From positions 1 to 36,134 of the forward strand of contig JAJYIV010000011.1 of the NCBI GenBank assembly GCA_021789915.1: a stretch of DNA of 36,134 bases, written 5' to 3'. Below the pieces are notes generated by a model. The model saw nothing but the letters and a program-made list of their open reading frames with translations, ran no database searches and was not told where the DNA came from. Within the stretch, counting starts at the first letter, position 1; every line of letters starts with the position of its first letter. Both the position numbers and the translations under genes were made by a program. Shown here in pieces: positions 15,377 through 22,456 of this stretch. The stretch is from a bacterium (lineage in GTDB: Bacteria; Patescibacteriota; Patescibacteriia; UBA9934; GWF2-40-263).

Positions 15377-15877
15377 ATGTCCCTGCCTTGGATAGACATT
15401 GGCCTTCTCATCCTCGTCGGCGGCTTCACCATCACCGGGTTTGCCGTCGGCTTCGTGCAGACGGCCGCCAATCTCGCCGGCACCATCCTTGGCATCGCGC
15501 TGGCGGGCCGTTTCGTCGATCCCGTGATGGCCTTCCTGCACAGCGCGAGCGGCATCACGCGCGTGATCGTCTACCTCGTCTTGTACGCCCTCCTGTCGCG
15601 CCTCGTCGGTTTCGCGTTCTGGCTGGTGCGCAAGACGTTCGGCTTCCTGCGCCATATCCCGCTCGTCCCGACGGTCAACCGCCTGCTCGGCGCCGCGCTC
15701 GGCTTGCTCGAAGGGCTGATCGCCGTGGGCGCCGCGATCTTCATCGCGCTGCAGTTCATCCCCGAGACGACCGTCACGTCCGCGCTGCAGCAATCAACGG
15801 TCGCCGCGTGGCTCTTGGTGCTGATGCAGGCGTTCAAGTATTTGCTGCCGCAGGCGATGCGCCTCTTGAATCAATAA
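15377..15877 (+). CDS. CvpA-family membrane protein
   Basis: This 166-residue protein has four membrane segments (about residues 6-28, 30-50, 62-85 and 105-128). The N-terminus DIGLLILVGGFTITGFAVGF and the following glycine-spaced NLAGTILGIALAG fit the CvpA (colicin V production) family. Family members are inner-membrane proteins linked to envelope homeostasis; the molecular role is unsettled. The ATG at 15377 is supported by GAGGA at 15366-15370, six bases upstream. The first G of that site is the last base of the palindromic repeat, and the rest lies directly beyond its inverted end, so the repeat border and the start signal abut. Confidence 0.82.
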   Translation: MSLPWIDIGLLILVGGFTITGFAVGFVQTAANLAGTILGIALAGRFVDPVMAFLHSASGITRVIVYLVLYALLSRLVGFAFWLVRKTFGFLRHIPLVPTVNRLLGAALGLLEGLIAVGAAIFIALQFIPETTVTSALQQSTVAAWLLVLMQAFKYLLPQAMRLLNQ

Positions 15878-15881
15878 TCCT

Positions 15882-16008
15882 CGTCATCCCGAACGCAGCG
15901 AAGCAAACGGCCGCTCGTGTCATTCCGAGCCTGCCTGCCGGCAGGCAGGCGCCGTGAGGAATCTCGAGATCCTTCCCCCCGCCTGCATGCAGGCGGGGTC
16001 AGGATGAC
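15882..16008. repeat. Composite palindromic repeat cluster
   Basis: The outer ends CGTCATCC and GGATGAC are inverted copies. Inside lie two 22-bp perfect palindromes: one at 15929-15950 (half-site GCCTGCCTGCC) and one at 15977-15998 that is identical to the palindrome at 9270-9291. An inner pair TCATTCCGAG / GAGGAATC is also visible. The cluster fills the gap between the CvpA-like gene and tatD. Confidence 0.8.
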
Positions 16009-16041
16009 ACCGTGGTGGAAGCGATGACGAAATTGAGAACT

Positions 16042-16887
16042 ATGCTCATCGACACCCACTGCCACGTGAGCTTTCCCGCGTACGCCGGCGACGCCGACGG
16101 CGTGCTTGCGCGTGCGCGCGAGGCGGGCGTTGAAAAGATGATCACGGTCGGCACGCGCCTGGAGACGAGCCGCGGGGCCGTTGCGTCCGCCGAGGCGCAC
16201 GAAGGCGTGTGGGCCGTCGTCGGATTGTATCCGGGCCATATCCACGCCCAGGAATTCGCCGATCCGTACGAGACGGAAACGGTCCATCCGGCGGAAACGC
16301 TCGATGTGGACGCGTACCGCGCGCTGTTGGCGCATCCGAAAACCGTCGGTCTCGGCGAGAGCGGATTGGATTACAGCCGCGTGCCGGACGGCCTGCCGTT
16401 CGAACGGATGCGGGCGGACCAGCAAGACGTCCTGCGCGCTCTGCTGGCGCTCGCGTCGGAGACGAACAAGCCGATGGTGATTCATTGCCGCGGCGGGGAA
16501 GGCCGCGCTTCAGCCCATGACGATCTGATCGCGCTGCTGCGCGAGGAGATCGGTCGCGGCGGGCTGGCGAAGCGAGGCGTGATCCATTGCTTCACGGGCA
16601 GCGCGGAGGAAGCGGCGGCGTACCGCGCGCTGGGCTTCTTCGTCGGCATCGGCGGCATCGTGACGTTCGGCAAGAGCGTGATGGAAGCCGTCAAAGACAT
16701 TCCGCTCGAGCAAATCGTTTTGGAAACCGACGCGCCGTATCTCACGCCCGCGCCGCATCGCGGGAAACGCAACGAGCCCGCGTTCGTGGGCCTTGTCGCC
16801 GAGGCGGTCGCCCGTATCAAGCGCGTGCCGCTCGAGGAGGTCGAGCGCGTGACGACGGCGAACGCGCAGCGGCTGTTCGGTCTGTAG
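16042..16887 (+). CDS. TatD-family metal-dependent DNase
   Basis: This 281-residue TIM-barrel hydrolase belongs to the TatD family (3'-5' exonuclease and apurinic activities in characterised members). Metal ligands are visible as H6 and H8 (MLIDTHCHVS), the glutamate in GLGESGLDYS, histidines in VIHCRGG and GVIHCFTGS, and the aspartate in LETDAPYLTP. Length matches the family. The first ATG of the typical N-terminus is at 16042; an ATG at 16024 would add six residues. No ribosome-binding site is evident. The next gene starts 12 bases after its stop. Confidence 0.95.
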   Translation: MLIDTHCHVSFPAYAGDADGVLARAREAGVEKMITVGTRLETSRGAVASAEAHEGVWAVVGLYPGHIHAQEFADPYETETVHPAETLDVDAYRALLAHPKTVGLGESGLDYSRVPDGLPFERMRADQQDVLRALLALASETNKPMVIHCRGGEGRASAHDDLIALLREEIGRGGLAKRGVIHCFTGSAEEAAAYRALGFFVGIGGIVTFGKSVMEAVKDIPLEQIVLETDAPYLTPAPHRGKRNEPAFVGLVAEAVARIKRVPLEEVERVTTANAQRLFGL

Positions 16888-16899
16888 CTTCGAAACATT

Positions 16900-17247
16900 A
16901 TGCCAATGACGAATGTCCGCGTGTCCGTGAACGTGCCGGCGGAAAAGCCGGAGGAGATCGAGCTCGTCGATCGGATCATCGACGCGATGGCGGAAGCGGG
17001 AGCCGGGACGGTCGGCCGGTACGAACGCGTCGCCCTGGTGATCGACGGCCGCGAGACGTGGCGGACGGGGGAAGGCGCCCATCCGTACAACGGAAGGCCG
17101 GGGGAAATCACGTCCGCCAGGACGAAGCGGATCGAGATGCGCTGCCCGTCCGAAAATCTGGCGACCGTCGTCCGCGCCATCCGCAGGCTCCATCCGTACG
17201 AAGAGCCGGTGATCGAAATCGCGCGGCTGGAGGATCCTTCTTTTTGA
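16900..17247 (+). CDS. Stand-alone NIF3/YqfO-type inserted domain protein
   Basis: This 115-residue protein resembles the PII/CutA-like domain that is inserted in YqfO-type NIF3 proteins. The signature is AGTVGRYERVAL, then GEGAHPYNGRPGEI, RIEMRCP and finally RLHPYEEPVIEI, which mirrors the G-N-Y ... G-E-G-A-N-P-F-I-G ... H-P-Y-E-E-P pattern of that domain. Here it stands alone, without the flanking NIF3 metal-binding halves. Its function is unknown; a trimeric, small-molecule-binding role is an inference from the fold. It starts 12 bases after tatD and is likely co-transcribed. ATGs at 16900 and 16906 are both possible. Confidence 0.78.
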   Translation: MPMTNVRVSVNVPAEKPEEIELVDRIIDAMAEAGAGTVGRYERVALVIDGRETWRTGEGAHPYNGRPGEITSARTKRIEMRCPSENLATVVRAIRRLHPYEEPVIEIARLEDPSF

Positions 17248-17295
17248 GGACGCCTCGCTTCGGCATTCCAGGACGTTTTTTCCAGGACGTTTTTG

Positions 17296-17324
17296 TTGAT
17301 TCGTCCCGGCGGTCCGCGTACAAT
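17296..17324 (+). promoter_or_regulatory. Probable sigma-70-type promoter of the nitrilase gene
   Basis: TTGATT and TACAAT are separated by exactly 17 bases, and the -10 box lies 35 bases before the ATG at 17360. Directly upstream is a tandem duplication of a 14-bp unit (TTCCAGGACGTTTT, 17266-17293). Confidence 0.72.
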
Positions 17325-17359
17325 ACCTTGGCGCCGTTCGCGCAAAAAAGGAGATTGCC

Positions 17360-18271
17360 ATGACCGATCGTGCCATCCGCGTCGTCGTTCAGCAAGCCGC
17401 CCCCGTTCTTTTCCAGGCGGAAGCGACCGTGAAAAAAGTCGAGAGCCTGTTCGAAACCGACATTGGCCCGCGGCGTCCGGACCTGGTTCTTTTCCCGGAA
17501 GCGTTCGTGCCGGCGTACCCGCGCGGATTGAGCTTCGGCGCCGTCGTCGGCAGCCGCAGCCGGGCAGGCCGCGAGCTGTGGCTTCGATATTGGAACAATG
17601 CCGTCGATGTTCCCGGACCGTCGACGGAACGCTTCGGCGCGCTTGCGCGGACGTTCCGCACGCATCTCGCCATCGGCGTCATCGAGCGCCAAGGACACGT
17701 GAGAGGCGGGACGCTGTACTGCACCGTTCTCCTGTTCAACCAGGATGGGACGCTGGTCGGCCGGCACCGAAAGATCAAGCCGACAGGAACCGAACGCATC
17801 ATTTGGGGCGAGGGCGATGCGTCGACCCTTGATGTCGTCGAGACGAGGATCGGCAAGATCGGCACGTTGATCTGTTGGGAGAACTACATGCCGGAGGCGC
17901 GTCTTCATCTCTACCGGCAGGGCGTGGAACTGTATCTCGCGCCGACCGCCGATTCCCGGGACGCGTGGCAGGCGACCATGCGGCACATTGCGTGCGAAGG
18001 CCGTTGTTTCGTCCTCGGCTGCAACCAGTACGTCACGAAGACGATGTACCCGGACGACCTGCCCTGTCGTGACGAACTCTCCCTGCAGCCCGACGTCCTG
18101 TGCCGCGGAGGGAGCGTCATTGTCTCGCCCATGGGGGAGATTCTTGCCGGGCCTATTTATGATGCGGAAGGATGCTTGTTCGCGGAGTTGGATCCGGACG
18201 ATCTGATTCGCAGCCGTTTGGATTTCGACGTGGTCGGTCACTACGCGCGGCCGGACCTGTTCGGAAACTAA
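17360..18271 (+). CDS. Nitrilase-family carbon-nitrogen hydrolase
   Basis: This 303-residue enzyme belongs to the true nitrilase branch, which converts nitriles to carboxylic acids and ammonia. The catalytic triad is visible: E47 (FPEAF), K138 (GRHRKIKPTGTER) and C172 (LICWENYMPEA). KPTGTERIIWG is typical of nitrilases rather than amidases. The C-terminus stops soon after VVGHYARPDLFGN, where many homologues run 20-40 residues longer, so it is at the short end. AAGGAG at 17348-17353 sets the start. The TAA stop is part of the duplicated target of element C, and the gene's own terminator now lies 162 bases further away at 18450. Confidence 0.93.
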   Translation: MTDRAIRVVVQQAAPVLFQAEATVKKVESLFETDIGPRRPDLVLFPEAFVPAYPRGLSFGAVVGSRSRAGRELWLRYWNNAVDVPGPSTERFGALARTFRTHLAIGVIERQGHVRGGTLYCTVLLFNQDGTLVGRHRKIKPTGTERIIWGEGDASTLDVVETRIGKIGTLICWENYMPEARLHLYRQGVELYLAPTADSRDAWQATMRHIACEGRCFVLGCNQYVTKTMYPDDLPCRDELSLQPDVLCRGGSVIVSPMGEILAGPIYDAEGCLFAELDPDDLIRSRLDFDVVGHYARPDLFGN

Positions 18272-18433
18272 GAGCCTGTTCAGCATCTTTCTTCCAGGGA
18301 CATGCGGATGACGTTTTAGGCGAAAAAGGCGAAGGCCGACGAAGCGTAGCCGAAGCTACGGTGAGGAGGCCTGAGACGTTTGCAGCCAAAACGGGGCCGA
18401 ATGGAGCCGGAAGAAAAGATTTTGAACAGGCTC
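18272..18433. mobile_element. Element C: 162-bp MITE-like element in a TAA stop
   Basis: The left end GAGCCTGTTCAGCATCTTTC and the right end, read inward, GAGCCTGTTCAAAATCTTTT match over about 26 bp, giving clear terminal inverted repeats. TAA (or CTAA) stands on both sides (18268-18271 and 18433-18436), a 3-4 bp direct repeat like the YTAR targets of IS5-type elements. The interior has a small hairpin (CGTAGCCGAAGCTACG) and no convincing gene. It separates the nitrilase stop from its terminator and borders the stop of the convergent deacylase gene. Confidence 0.85.
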
Positions 18434-19443
18434 TAAGCGGATGTCCGTGCGCCTCGGCGATCCCGAGGCGTTTTTTCTTCCTGCTTCGCGAGATAGAACA
18501 GGCTGGGATTGCGGCTCAGCGTGTGCACGCCCGCAGGGAAGGCGAGCAGGCCGTCGTCCGGCGCGCGGACGATCTCGCCATCTTCATAGCGGCCGATGGC
18601 GTCGCCTTTCTTGACGGGCGTCCAGCTTTTCGTAAAACGCTCCTCTGCGAACTGGAATCCTTTGAAACGATTGCGCTCGCAGTGCGTCAGTCGATAGTTC
18701 GCGGGAGCGTCCGCGGTCGGCAGGGAAAGATCCGGCACGCCGATGCGCTCCGAGAACGCATGATCGACGGATCCGCACGCTTCCAAGAGACGGAGAAGAT
18801 CGCGCGTGGCGCGCGGAACCGAATCAAGGTCGTCCTGGCTGCCCATCTCATAGCACAGGCCGACGCCGCCGTGGCGGTTCACCCAGGAGCAAGTCGTGGG
18901 CGTTTGATCGATCGCTGGATCGTCGATGCCGACGTCGCGGCCAAGAACGCGATTTACATCCAGTACGATCGAGACGGGAAGGGAGGCACAGATGGCGTCG
19001 TGCCGAGATGTGCGCGTCGTGATGCCGACGAACGGACGAGCGTTCGGCGCGCTCACCGAATGCAAGTCGAAAAAGTAATCCGCCGAGGCGAGAAGGTCGG
19101 CCAGTTCGGCTGCGCGCCGCTCGTCGGGCGACGCCATCGCCTGCGGATCTGAGAAAAACGATTCGTGGAAGCAGCGGTTCAGATCGCGCGGGCCGCCGGC
19201 GCCGCGGGTTCCTCGGGCAACGGCGGACGGATTGCCGATGCCGAAATACAAGGCGCCGCGAACGCCGTCGACGACGTGTGTGCCCGCGGGCGGATTTGAC
19301 GGCAATCCAAGCGCTTCAAGAACGTTTTTCACGACCGAAACCCCCGTCGTTTCATTGCCGTGCGTACCGCCGAACACAACCGTCCGAGGACCGGGGACGG
19401 ATCCTTGGAGGCGGCAGACGGCGAAGGGAAGCGCGGAGGACAT
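18433..19443 (-). CDS. Aspartoacylase/succinylglutamate desuccinylase-like zinc hydrolase
   Basis: The protein (336 residues) resembles the AspA/AstE branch of M14 metallo-carboxypeptidases, which cleave N-acyl groups from amino acids. Zinc ligands are visible in GGTHGNETTG (H and E) and DLHSVS (H), and PRDLNRCF matches the D-x-N-R substrate site. The later EMGSQDD holds a candidate catalytic glutamate. The C-terminal beta domain (FTKSWTPVKKGDAIGRY, then DDGLLAFP) is also typical. The substrate is not decided. ATG at 19443; no ribosome-binding site is seen. The 3' end overlaps the terminator of the nitrilase gene on the other strand, and the TAG stop touches element C. Confidence 0.85.
   Translation of the reverse strand: MSSALPFAVCRLQGSVPGPRTVVFGGTHGNETTGVSVVKNVLEALGLPSNPPAGTHVVDGVRGALYFGIGNPSAVARGTRGAGGPRDLNRCFHESFFSDPQAMASPDERRAAELADLLASADYFFDLHSVSAPNARPFVGITTRTSRHDAICASLPVSIVLDVNRVLGRDVGIDDPAIDQTPTTCSWVNRHGGVGLCYEMGSQDDLDSVPRATRDLLRLLEACGSVDHAFSERIGVPDLSLPTADAPANYRLTHCERNRFKGFQFAEERFTKSWTPVKKGDAIGRYEDGEIVRAPDDGLLAFPAGVHTLSRNPSLFYLAKQEEKTPRDRRGARTSA
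18450..18476 (+). terminator. Terminator of the nitrilase gene, displaced by element C
   Basis: CGCCTCGG and CCGAGGCG form a perfect eight-base-pair stem with a five-base loop, followed by six T residues on the plus strand. It lies inside the last codons of the convergent deacylase gene. Without element C it would stand about 14 bases after the nitrilase stop. Confidence 0.85.
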
Positions 19444-19481
19444 ATCTGACAGAACGATACGCCGCGCGGACGGAACGCGTC

Positions 19482-19510
19482 AAAAAAATCGGACGTCCGA
19501 AGACGTCCGA
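19482..19510 (-). terminator. Terminator of metK
   Basis: On the minus strand, TCGGACGTC and GACGTCCGA pair around a four-base loop and are followed by seven T residues. It lies 22 bases past the metK stop codon. Confidence 0.88.
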
Positions 19511-19531
19511 AAGAATCGGGGCGGCGGAAGG

Positions 19532-20611
19532 CTACCCTCTCGCCTGCTCCCAGGGAAACTGCGGCCGGCCGAAGTGGCCGAACGCCGCCGCGTCCTCGTA
19601 GCTCCAGCCTTGGGGATGCGTCAGCCCCAAGAACTCGATCATGCCCGCCGGCGACAGCGGGAACGTCTTGCGCACCCACGCCTCCAGCGCCGCATCCAGC
19701 CGGCCGTCGGCGATCACGACCAGCGCGTCCGGCTCGACGCCGTTGATGGTGTAGGCCAGCTGGACGAACGCCTCGTTCGCGTCCTGCCGCCGCACGATCT
19801 CCTTCGCGATGAAGCGCGCCATGTAGGCGGCCGTGCGGTCGACCTTGGTGGGATCCTTGCCGCTGAAGGCGCCGCCGCCGACCGGGATGCCGGGGCCGTA
19901 CTGGTCCACGACGATCTTGCGGCCGGTGAGGCCCGCGTCCGCGGCGGGACCGCCGAGGATGAAGGCGCCCGTGCCGTTGATCGTGCACGCCTTGGGGTCG
20001 ATGTCACCGACCACCGGCACGATCACCTGCGCGAACACCTCGCGGCGGATGTCCTCGAGCGGCGCCTCGCGGTCGTGCTGGATGGCGATGGTGACGTGGG
20101 TCACCGCGCCGCCGCGCATGACGACCTGGCTCTTGCCGTCGGGGCCCATCCACGGCAGCGCGCCGGACGCGCGCACCTCGTGCAGGCGGTTCGTCAGCTT
20201 GCGGGCGAACGCCGTGCACGTGGGCATGTGCTCGTGCGCGGGGTTCCACACGGCGAAGCCGTTCATGATGCCCTGGTCGCCCGCGCCTTGCGCGCCCGCG
20301 CCCTTGTTGATGAGGGCGATGTCCGGCGACTGACGCACCACGTCCACGTCGACGCCCCGCAAGTCTTCCGGGCGATAGCCCGTTTCGTTCCACACGCGGC
20401 GTACGATCGCCTTGATGTCGATCGGCGTCGATGTGGTCATCTCTCCGAGCACCCGCACGCCGCTTTTTGCCGCCGTCTCGATGGCCACGCGGCTGTTCGG
20501 ATCGCCGGCGAGCGCCGCGTCCAGGATCGCGTCGGACACGCGGTCGCAGAATTTGTCGGGATGTCCGTTGGTGACGGACTCGACGACCTGAATGCCTCCA
20601 TGCTCGTACAT
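19532..20611 (-). CDS. metK: S-adenosylmethionine synthetase
   Basis: This enzyme makes SAM from methionine and ATP. Signatures are clear: GHPDK at residues 16-20, the methionine/ATP loop GAGDQGIMNG at 109-118, and the P-loop-like GGGAFSGKDPTKVDR at 245-259. At 359 residues it is somewhat shorter than the usual 380-400. AAGGAG seven bases before the ATG at 20611 fixes the start. A promoter with TTGACA-17-TACAGT and a terminator bracket the gene. It is divergent from a Cys/Met PLP enzyme and sits in a cluster with tRNA-Met and a MetRS. The SAM product feeds the methyltransferases seen elsewhere in the window. Confidence 0.97.
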   Translation of the reverse strand: MYEHGGIQVVESVTNGHPDKFCDRVSDAILDAALAGDPNSRVAIETAAKSGVRVLGEMTTSTPIDIKAIVRRVWNETGYRPEDLRGVDVDVVRQSPDIALINKGAGAQGAGDQGIMNGFAVWNPAHEHMPTCTAFARKLTNRLHEVRASGALPWMGPDGKSQVVMRGGAVTHVTIAIQHDREAPLEDIRREVFAQVIVPVVGDIDPKACTINGTGAFILGGPAADAGLTGRKIVVDQYGPGIPVGGGAFSGKDPTKVDRTAAYMARFIAKEIVRRQDANEAFVQLAYTINGVEPDALVVIADGRLDAALEAWVRKTFPLSPAGMIEFLGLTHPQGWSYEDAAAFGHFGRPQFPWEQARG

Positions 20612-20662
20612 AGCGTCTCCTTGCGGAAAGCCTCCAGGCTGGATGCCAGGTCAGGCGCAGGT

Positions 20663-20691
20663 ACTGTAAAAACCAGCGGCGCCATTGTCAA
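20663..20691 (-). promoter_or_regulatory. Promoter of metK
   Basis: On the minus strand TTGACA and TACAGT are 17 bases apart, with the -10 box 52 bases before the metK start codon. The resulting leader of about 45 bases is too short for a SAM riboswitch. Confidence 0.8.
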
Positions 20692-20702
20692 CAACGCGTG
20701 GC

Positions 20703-20731
20703 TTGACGACTTCCGATTCCGCTCCTAGGCT
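20703..20731 (+). promoter_or_regulatory. Promoter of the Cys/Met PLP enzyme gene
   Basis: TTGACG and TAGGCT are 17 bases apart, and the -10 box ends 39 bases before the ATG at 20771. The -35 boxes of this promoter and the metK promoter are only 11 bases apart, so one bound regulator could affect both. Confidence 0.65.
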
Positions 20732-20770
20732 TGGGCAGCGACGCATCCCGCGCCGCCGGAGGTACGTACC

Positions 20771-22189
20771 ATGGCAAGCGAAAAAAGCGGGAAGAGCGAC
20801 GACATGAACATGCGCATGCGGGCCGGCCAGGTGGTCTCGCCCACGGCGGCCCTGACGGTCTACCGGCCGGGCGACTGGGGGGGAGCCGTGGTCATGCCGG
20901 TCTTCGGCGCCGCGACCTACGCCTTCGAGAAGGCCGTCGACGGGCGCCACGCCTTCGGTTGCGCCTACGGCCTGGCGGCCGTCATCGCCGCGACGGAGGA
21001 CGCCGCGCACGGCGGTCCGCACGCGATGGAAGACATCTACGCCCGCCTCACGACGCCGAACCTGCGCGAGACGGAGAAGATGCTGCAGCGGCTCGAGCGG
21101 ACCGGACCGGGGAAAGACGACGAGGCCGATTGGGCCCTGCTGTTCCCGTCGGGCATGTCCGCCGTGACCACGCTCACGCAGGCCGCCTGCCACCTGCCGC
21201 TCGCCCCGGGCAGGCCGAACGGCGACATGCGGCGCGACGTCGTCATCCACGACACGCCGCTGTACGGCGGAACCCACGCGTACTTCTACGTCCTGTCGCG
21301 GCGCGCGGGGCTCACGCACGTGCCCGTGAACTGCCGCGATCCGGAAGCCCTGCGCCGCGCGTTCGAGGCGTACGGCGACCGCGTCGGCCTCGTGTTCTTC
21401 GAGACGCCCGCCAATCCCACGCTGACGATGGCGGACATCGCGGCCGTGCGCGCCGCCGTCAACAAGGCCTACGCGGGCAAGCGCCGCCCGCCGATCGCGG
21501 TGGACAACACCTTCATGGGCGTGTTCCAGCATCCGCTGGAGCTCGGCGCCGACGTTGCGCTCTACAGCGCGACGAAGTTCATGGGCGGCCATTCCGACCT
21601 GATCGCGGGCGCGCTCGTCGGCCGCAACGGCGCGACGACGCTCGCCGGCGATTTCGACGGCGACGTCAAGGAGGTGCCGCTGTTCGGCGCGCTCATGACC
21701 CTGCGCACCGTGCTCGGCTGCACGCCTGCGAGCGGCATGGCGCAGCAGCTCTGGACGCACCTCAAGACGTACGTTCCGCGCATGCGCAACCAATCGCGCA
21801 ACGCGCAGACGGTGGCCGAGTGGCTCCTCCACGACGCGCCGAACGTGCGCAACGTCCGCTTCCCGTCGCTGTTCGCCGGCGCGGAGAAGGAACTCTACGA
21901 GCGGCAGTGCCTCGGCCCCTCGAGCATCATCGCGTTCGAGATCGTCCCGGGCACGCCGGAGGCGGCGGAGCGCTTCCTGAACGCGCTTGAGATCGTCGAG
22001 CGCGCCGTGTCGCTCGGCAGCGCGAACTCGCTCGTGGACTGGCCGCGGCACTGGACGCACAGCGACGTGCCGGTGCCGGAGCAGGAAGCGCTGGGCATCG
22101 GCGAGGGCCTGATCCGCCTCTCCGTCGGCCACGAGGATCCCGCGGACATCATCGCGGACCTCGAGCAGGCGCTCAACCAGGTCATCTGA
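20771..22189 (+). CDS. Cys/Met metabolism PLP-dependent enzyme (gamma-lyase/synthase family)
   Basis: This 472-residue fold-type I PLP enzyme belongs to the cystathionine gamma-synthase / methionine gamma-lyase group. The PLP lysine is K269 in YSATKFMGGHSD, the cofactor aspartate is D245 in AVDNTFMG, and LYGGTH (164-169) holds the ring-stacking tyrosine. FPSGMSAVTT is the phosphate-binding loop. It is longer than the usual 390-400 residues, with extra sequence at the N-terminus (residues 1-85, including GCAYGLAAVIAATED) and around 145-155. Whether it makes or breaks methionine precursors cannot be read from sequence. GGAGG upstream supports the start. It is divergent from metK and followed by a terminator, then tRNA-Met and MetRS. 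Confidence 0.9.
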   Translation: MASEKSGKSDDMNMRMRAGQVVSPTAALTVYRPGDWGGAVVMPVFGAATYAFEKAVDGRHAFGCAYGLAAVIAATEDAAHGGPHAMEDIYARLTTPNLRETEKMLQRLERTGPGKDDEADWALLFPSGMSAVTTLTQAACHLPLAPGRPNGDMRRDVVIHDTPLYGGTHAYFYVLSRRAGLTHVPVNCRDPEALRRAFEAYGDRVGLVFFETPANPTLTMADIAAVRAAVNKAYAGKRRPPIAVDNTFMGVFQHPLELGADVALYSATKFMGGHSDLIAGALVGRNGATTLAGDFDGDVKEVPLFGALMTLRTVLGCTPASGMAQQLWTHLKTYVPRMRNQSRNAQTVAEWLLHDAPNVRNVRFPSLFAGAEKELYERQCLGPSSIIAFEIVPGTPEAAERFLNALEIVERAVSLGSANSLVDWPRHWTHSDVPVPEQEALGIGEGLIRLSVGHEDPADIIADLEQALNQVI

Positions 22190-22205
22190 CCGAAGCATGT
22201 TCTTC

Positions 22206-22236
22206 CCGGACGCCGTTCTCGGCGCCCGGGGTTTTC
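22206..22236 (+). terminator. Terminator of the PLP enzyme gene
   Basis: CCCGG-A-CGCCG and CGGCG-C-CCGGG pair around a four-base loop with one internal mismatch, followed by a T-rich run. Confidence 0.82.
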
Positions 22237-22251
22237 TTCGAGACTGACCCT

Positions 22252-22280
22252 TGACGCTCCGCGCCGGCGATGGTTAGCTT
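22252..22280 (+). promoter_or_regulatory. Probable promoter of tRNA-Met (and MetRS number 2)
   Basis: TTGACG is followed after 17 bases by TTAGCT, about 30 bases before the tRNA. Between promoter and tRNA, GTTGAATGGT and ACCGTTCAAC form a hairpin that ends at the first tRNA base. Box positions may be off by one base. Confidence 0.6.
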
Positions 22281-22310
22281 CCGTTGAATGGTCCTTCCGA
22301 ACCGTTCAAC

Positions 22311-22382
22311 GGCGCGTTAGCTCAGCGGCAGAGCGAGGGTCTCATAATCCCTTGGTCGTCGGTTCGATTCCGTCACGCGCCA
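22311..22382 (+). tRNA. tRNA-Met(CAT), elongator-like
   Basis: The acceptor stem GGCGCGT/ACGCGCC is perfect. The D-arm is GCTC-AGCGGCA-GAGC, the anticodon loop CTCATAA gives anticodon CAT, and the T-arm is GTCGG-TTCGATT-CCGTC with one mismatch. The paired first base and absence of the initiator C1-A72 mismatch point to an elongator tRNA; a lysidine-modified tRNA-Ile(CAT) cannot be fully excluded. CCA is not encoded. It stands 74 bases before a methionyl-tRNA synthetase gene. Confidence 0.93.
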
Positions 22383-22391
22383 CTTTCTCTC

Positions 22392-22424
22392 GGGACGTCC
22401 CGCCGCGAGCGGGGCGTCCCTTTT
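22392..22424 (+). terminator. Terminator or attenuator between tRNA-Met and MetRS number 2
   Basis: GGGACGTCCCGC and GCGGGGCGTCCC form a 12-bp stem with one G-U pair and a five-base loop, followed by TTTT. It would end the tRNA transcript, and read-through would be needed to express the synthetase from the same promoter. Confidence 0.82.
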
Positions 22425-22456
22425 CCGAAAGGTCGTCCTTTCACAAGGAGAACGCC

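Noticed and set aside
18272-18433. Element C as a small RNA gene
   Set aside because: Clear terminal inverted repeats and flanking CTAA copies favour a transposable element; no promoter or terminator of its own is seen.
20612-20770. SAM riboswitch upstream of metK or the PLP gene
   Set aside because: The mapped promoter elements leave leaders of only about 40-45 bases, with no room for a SAM aptamer and no terminator stem.
22383-22456. T-box leader before MetRS number 2
   Set aside because: The leader contains only a simple terminator hairpin; no specifier stem or T-box bulge sequence fits between tRNA and gene.
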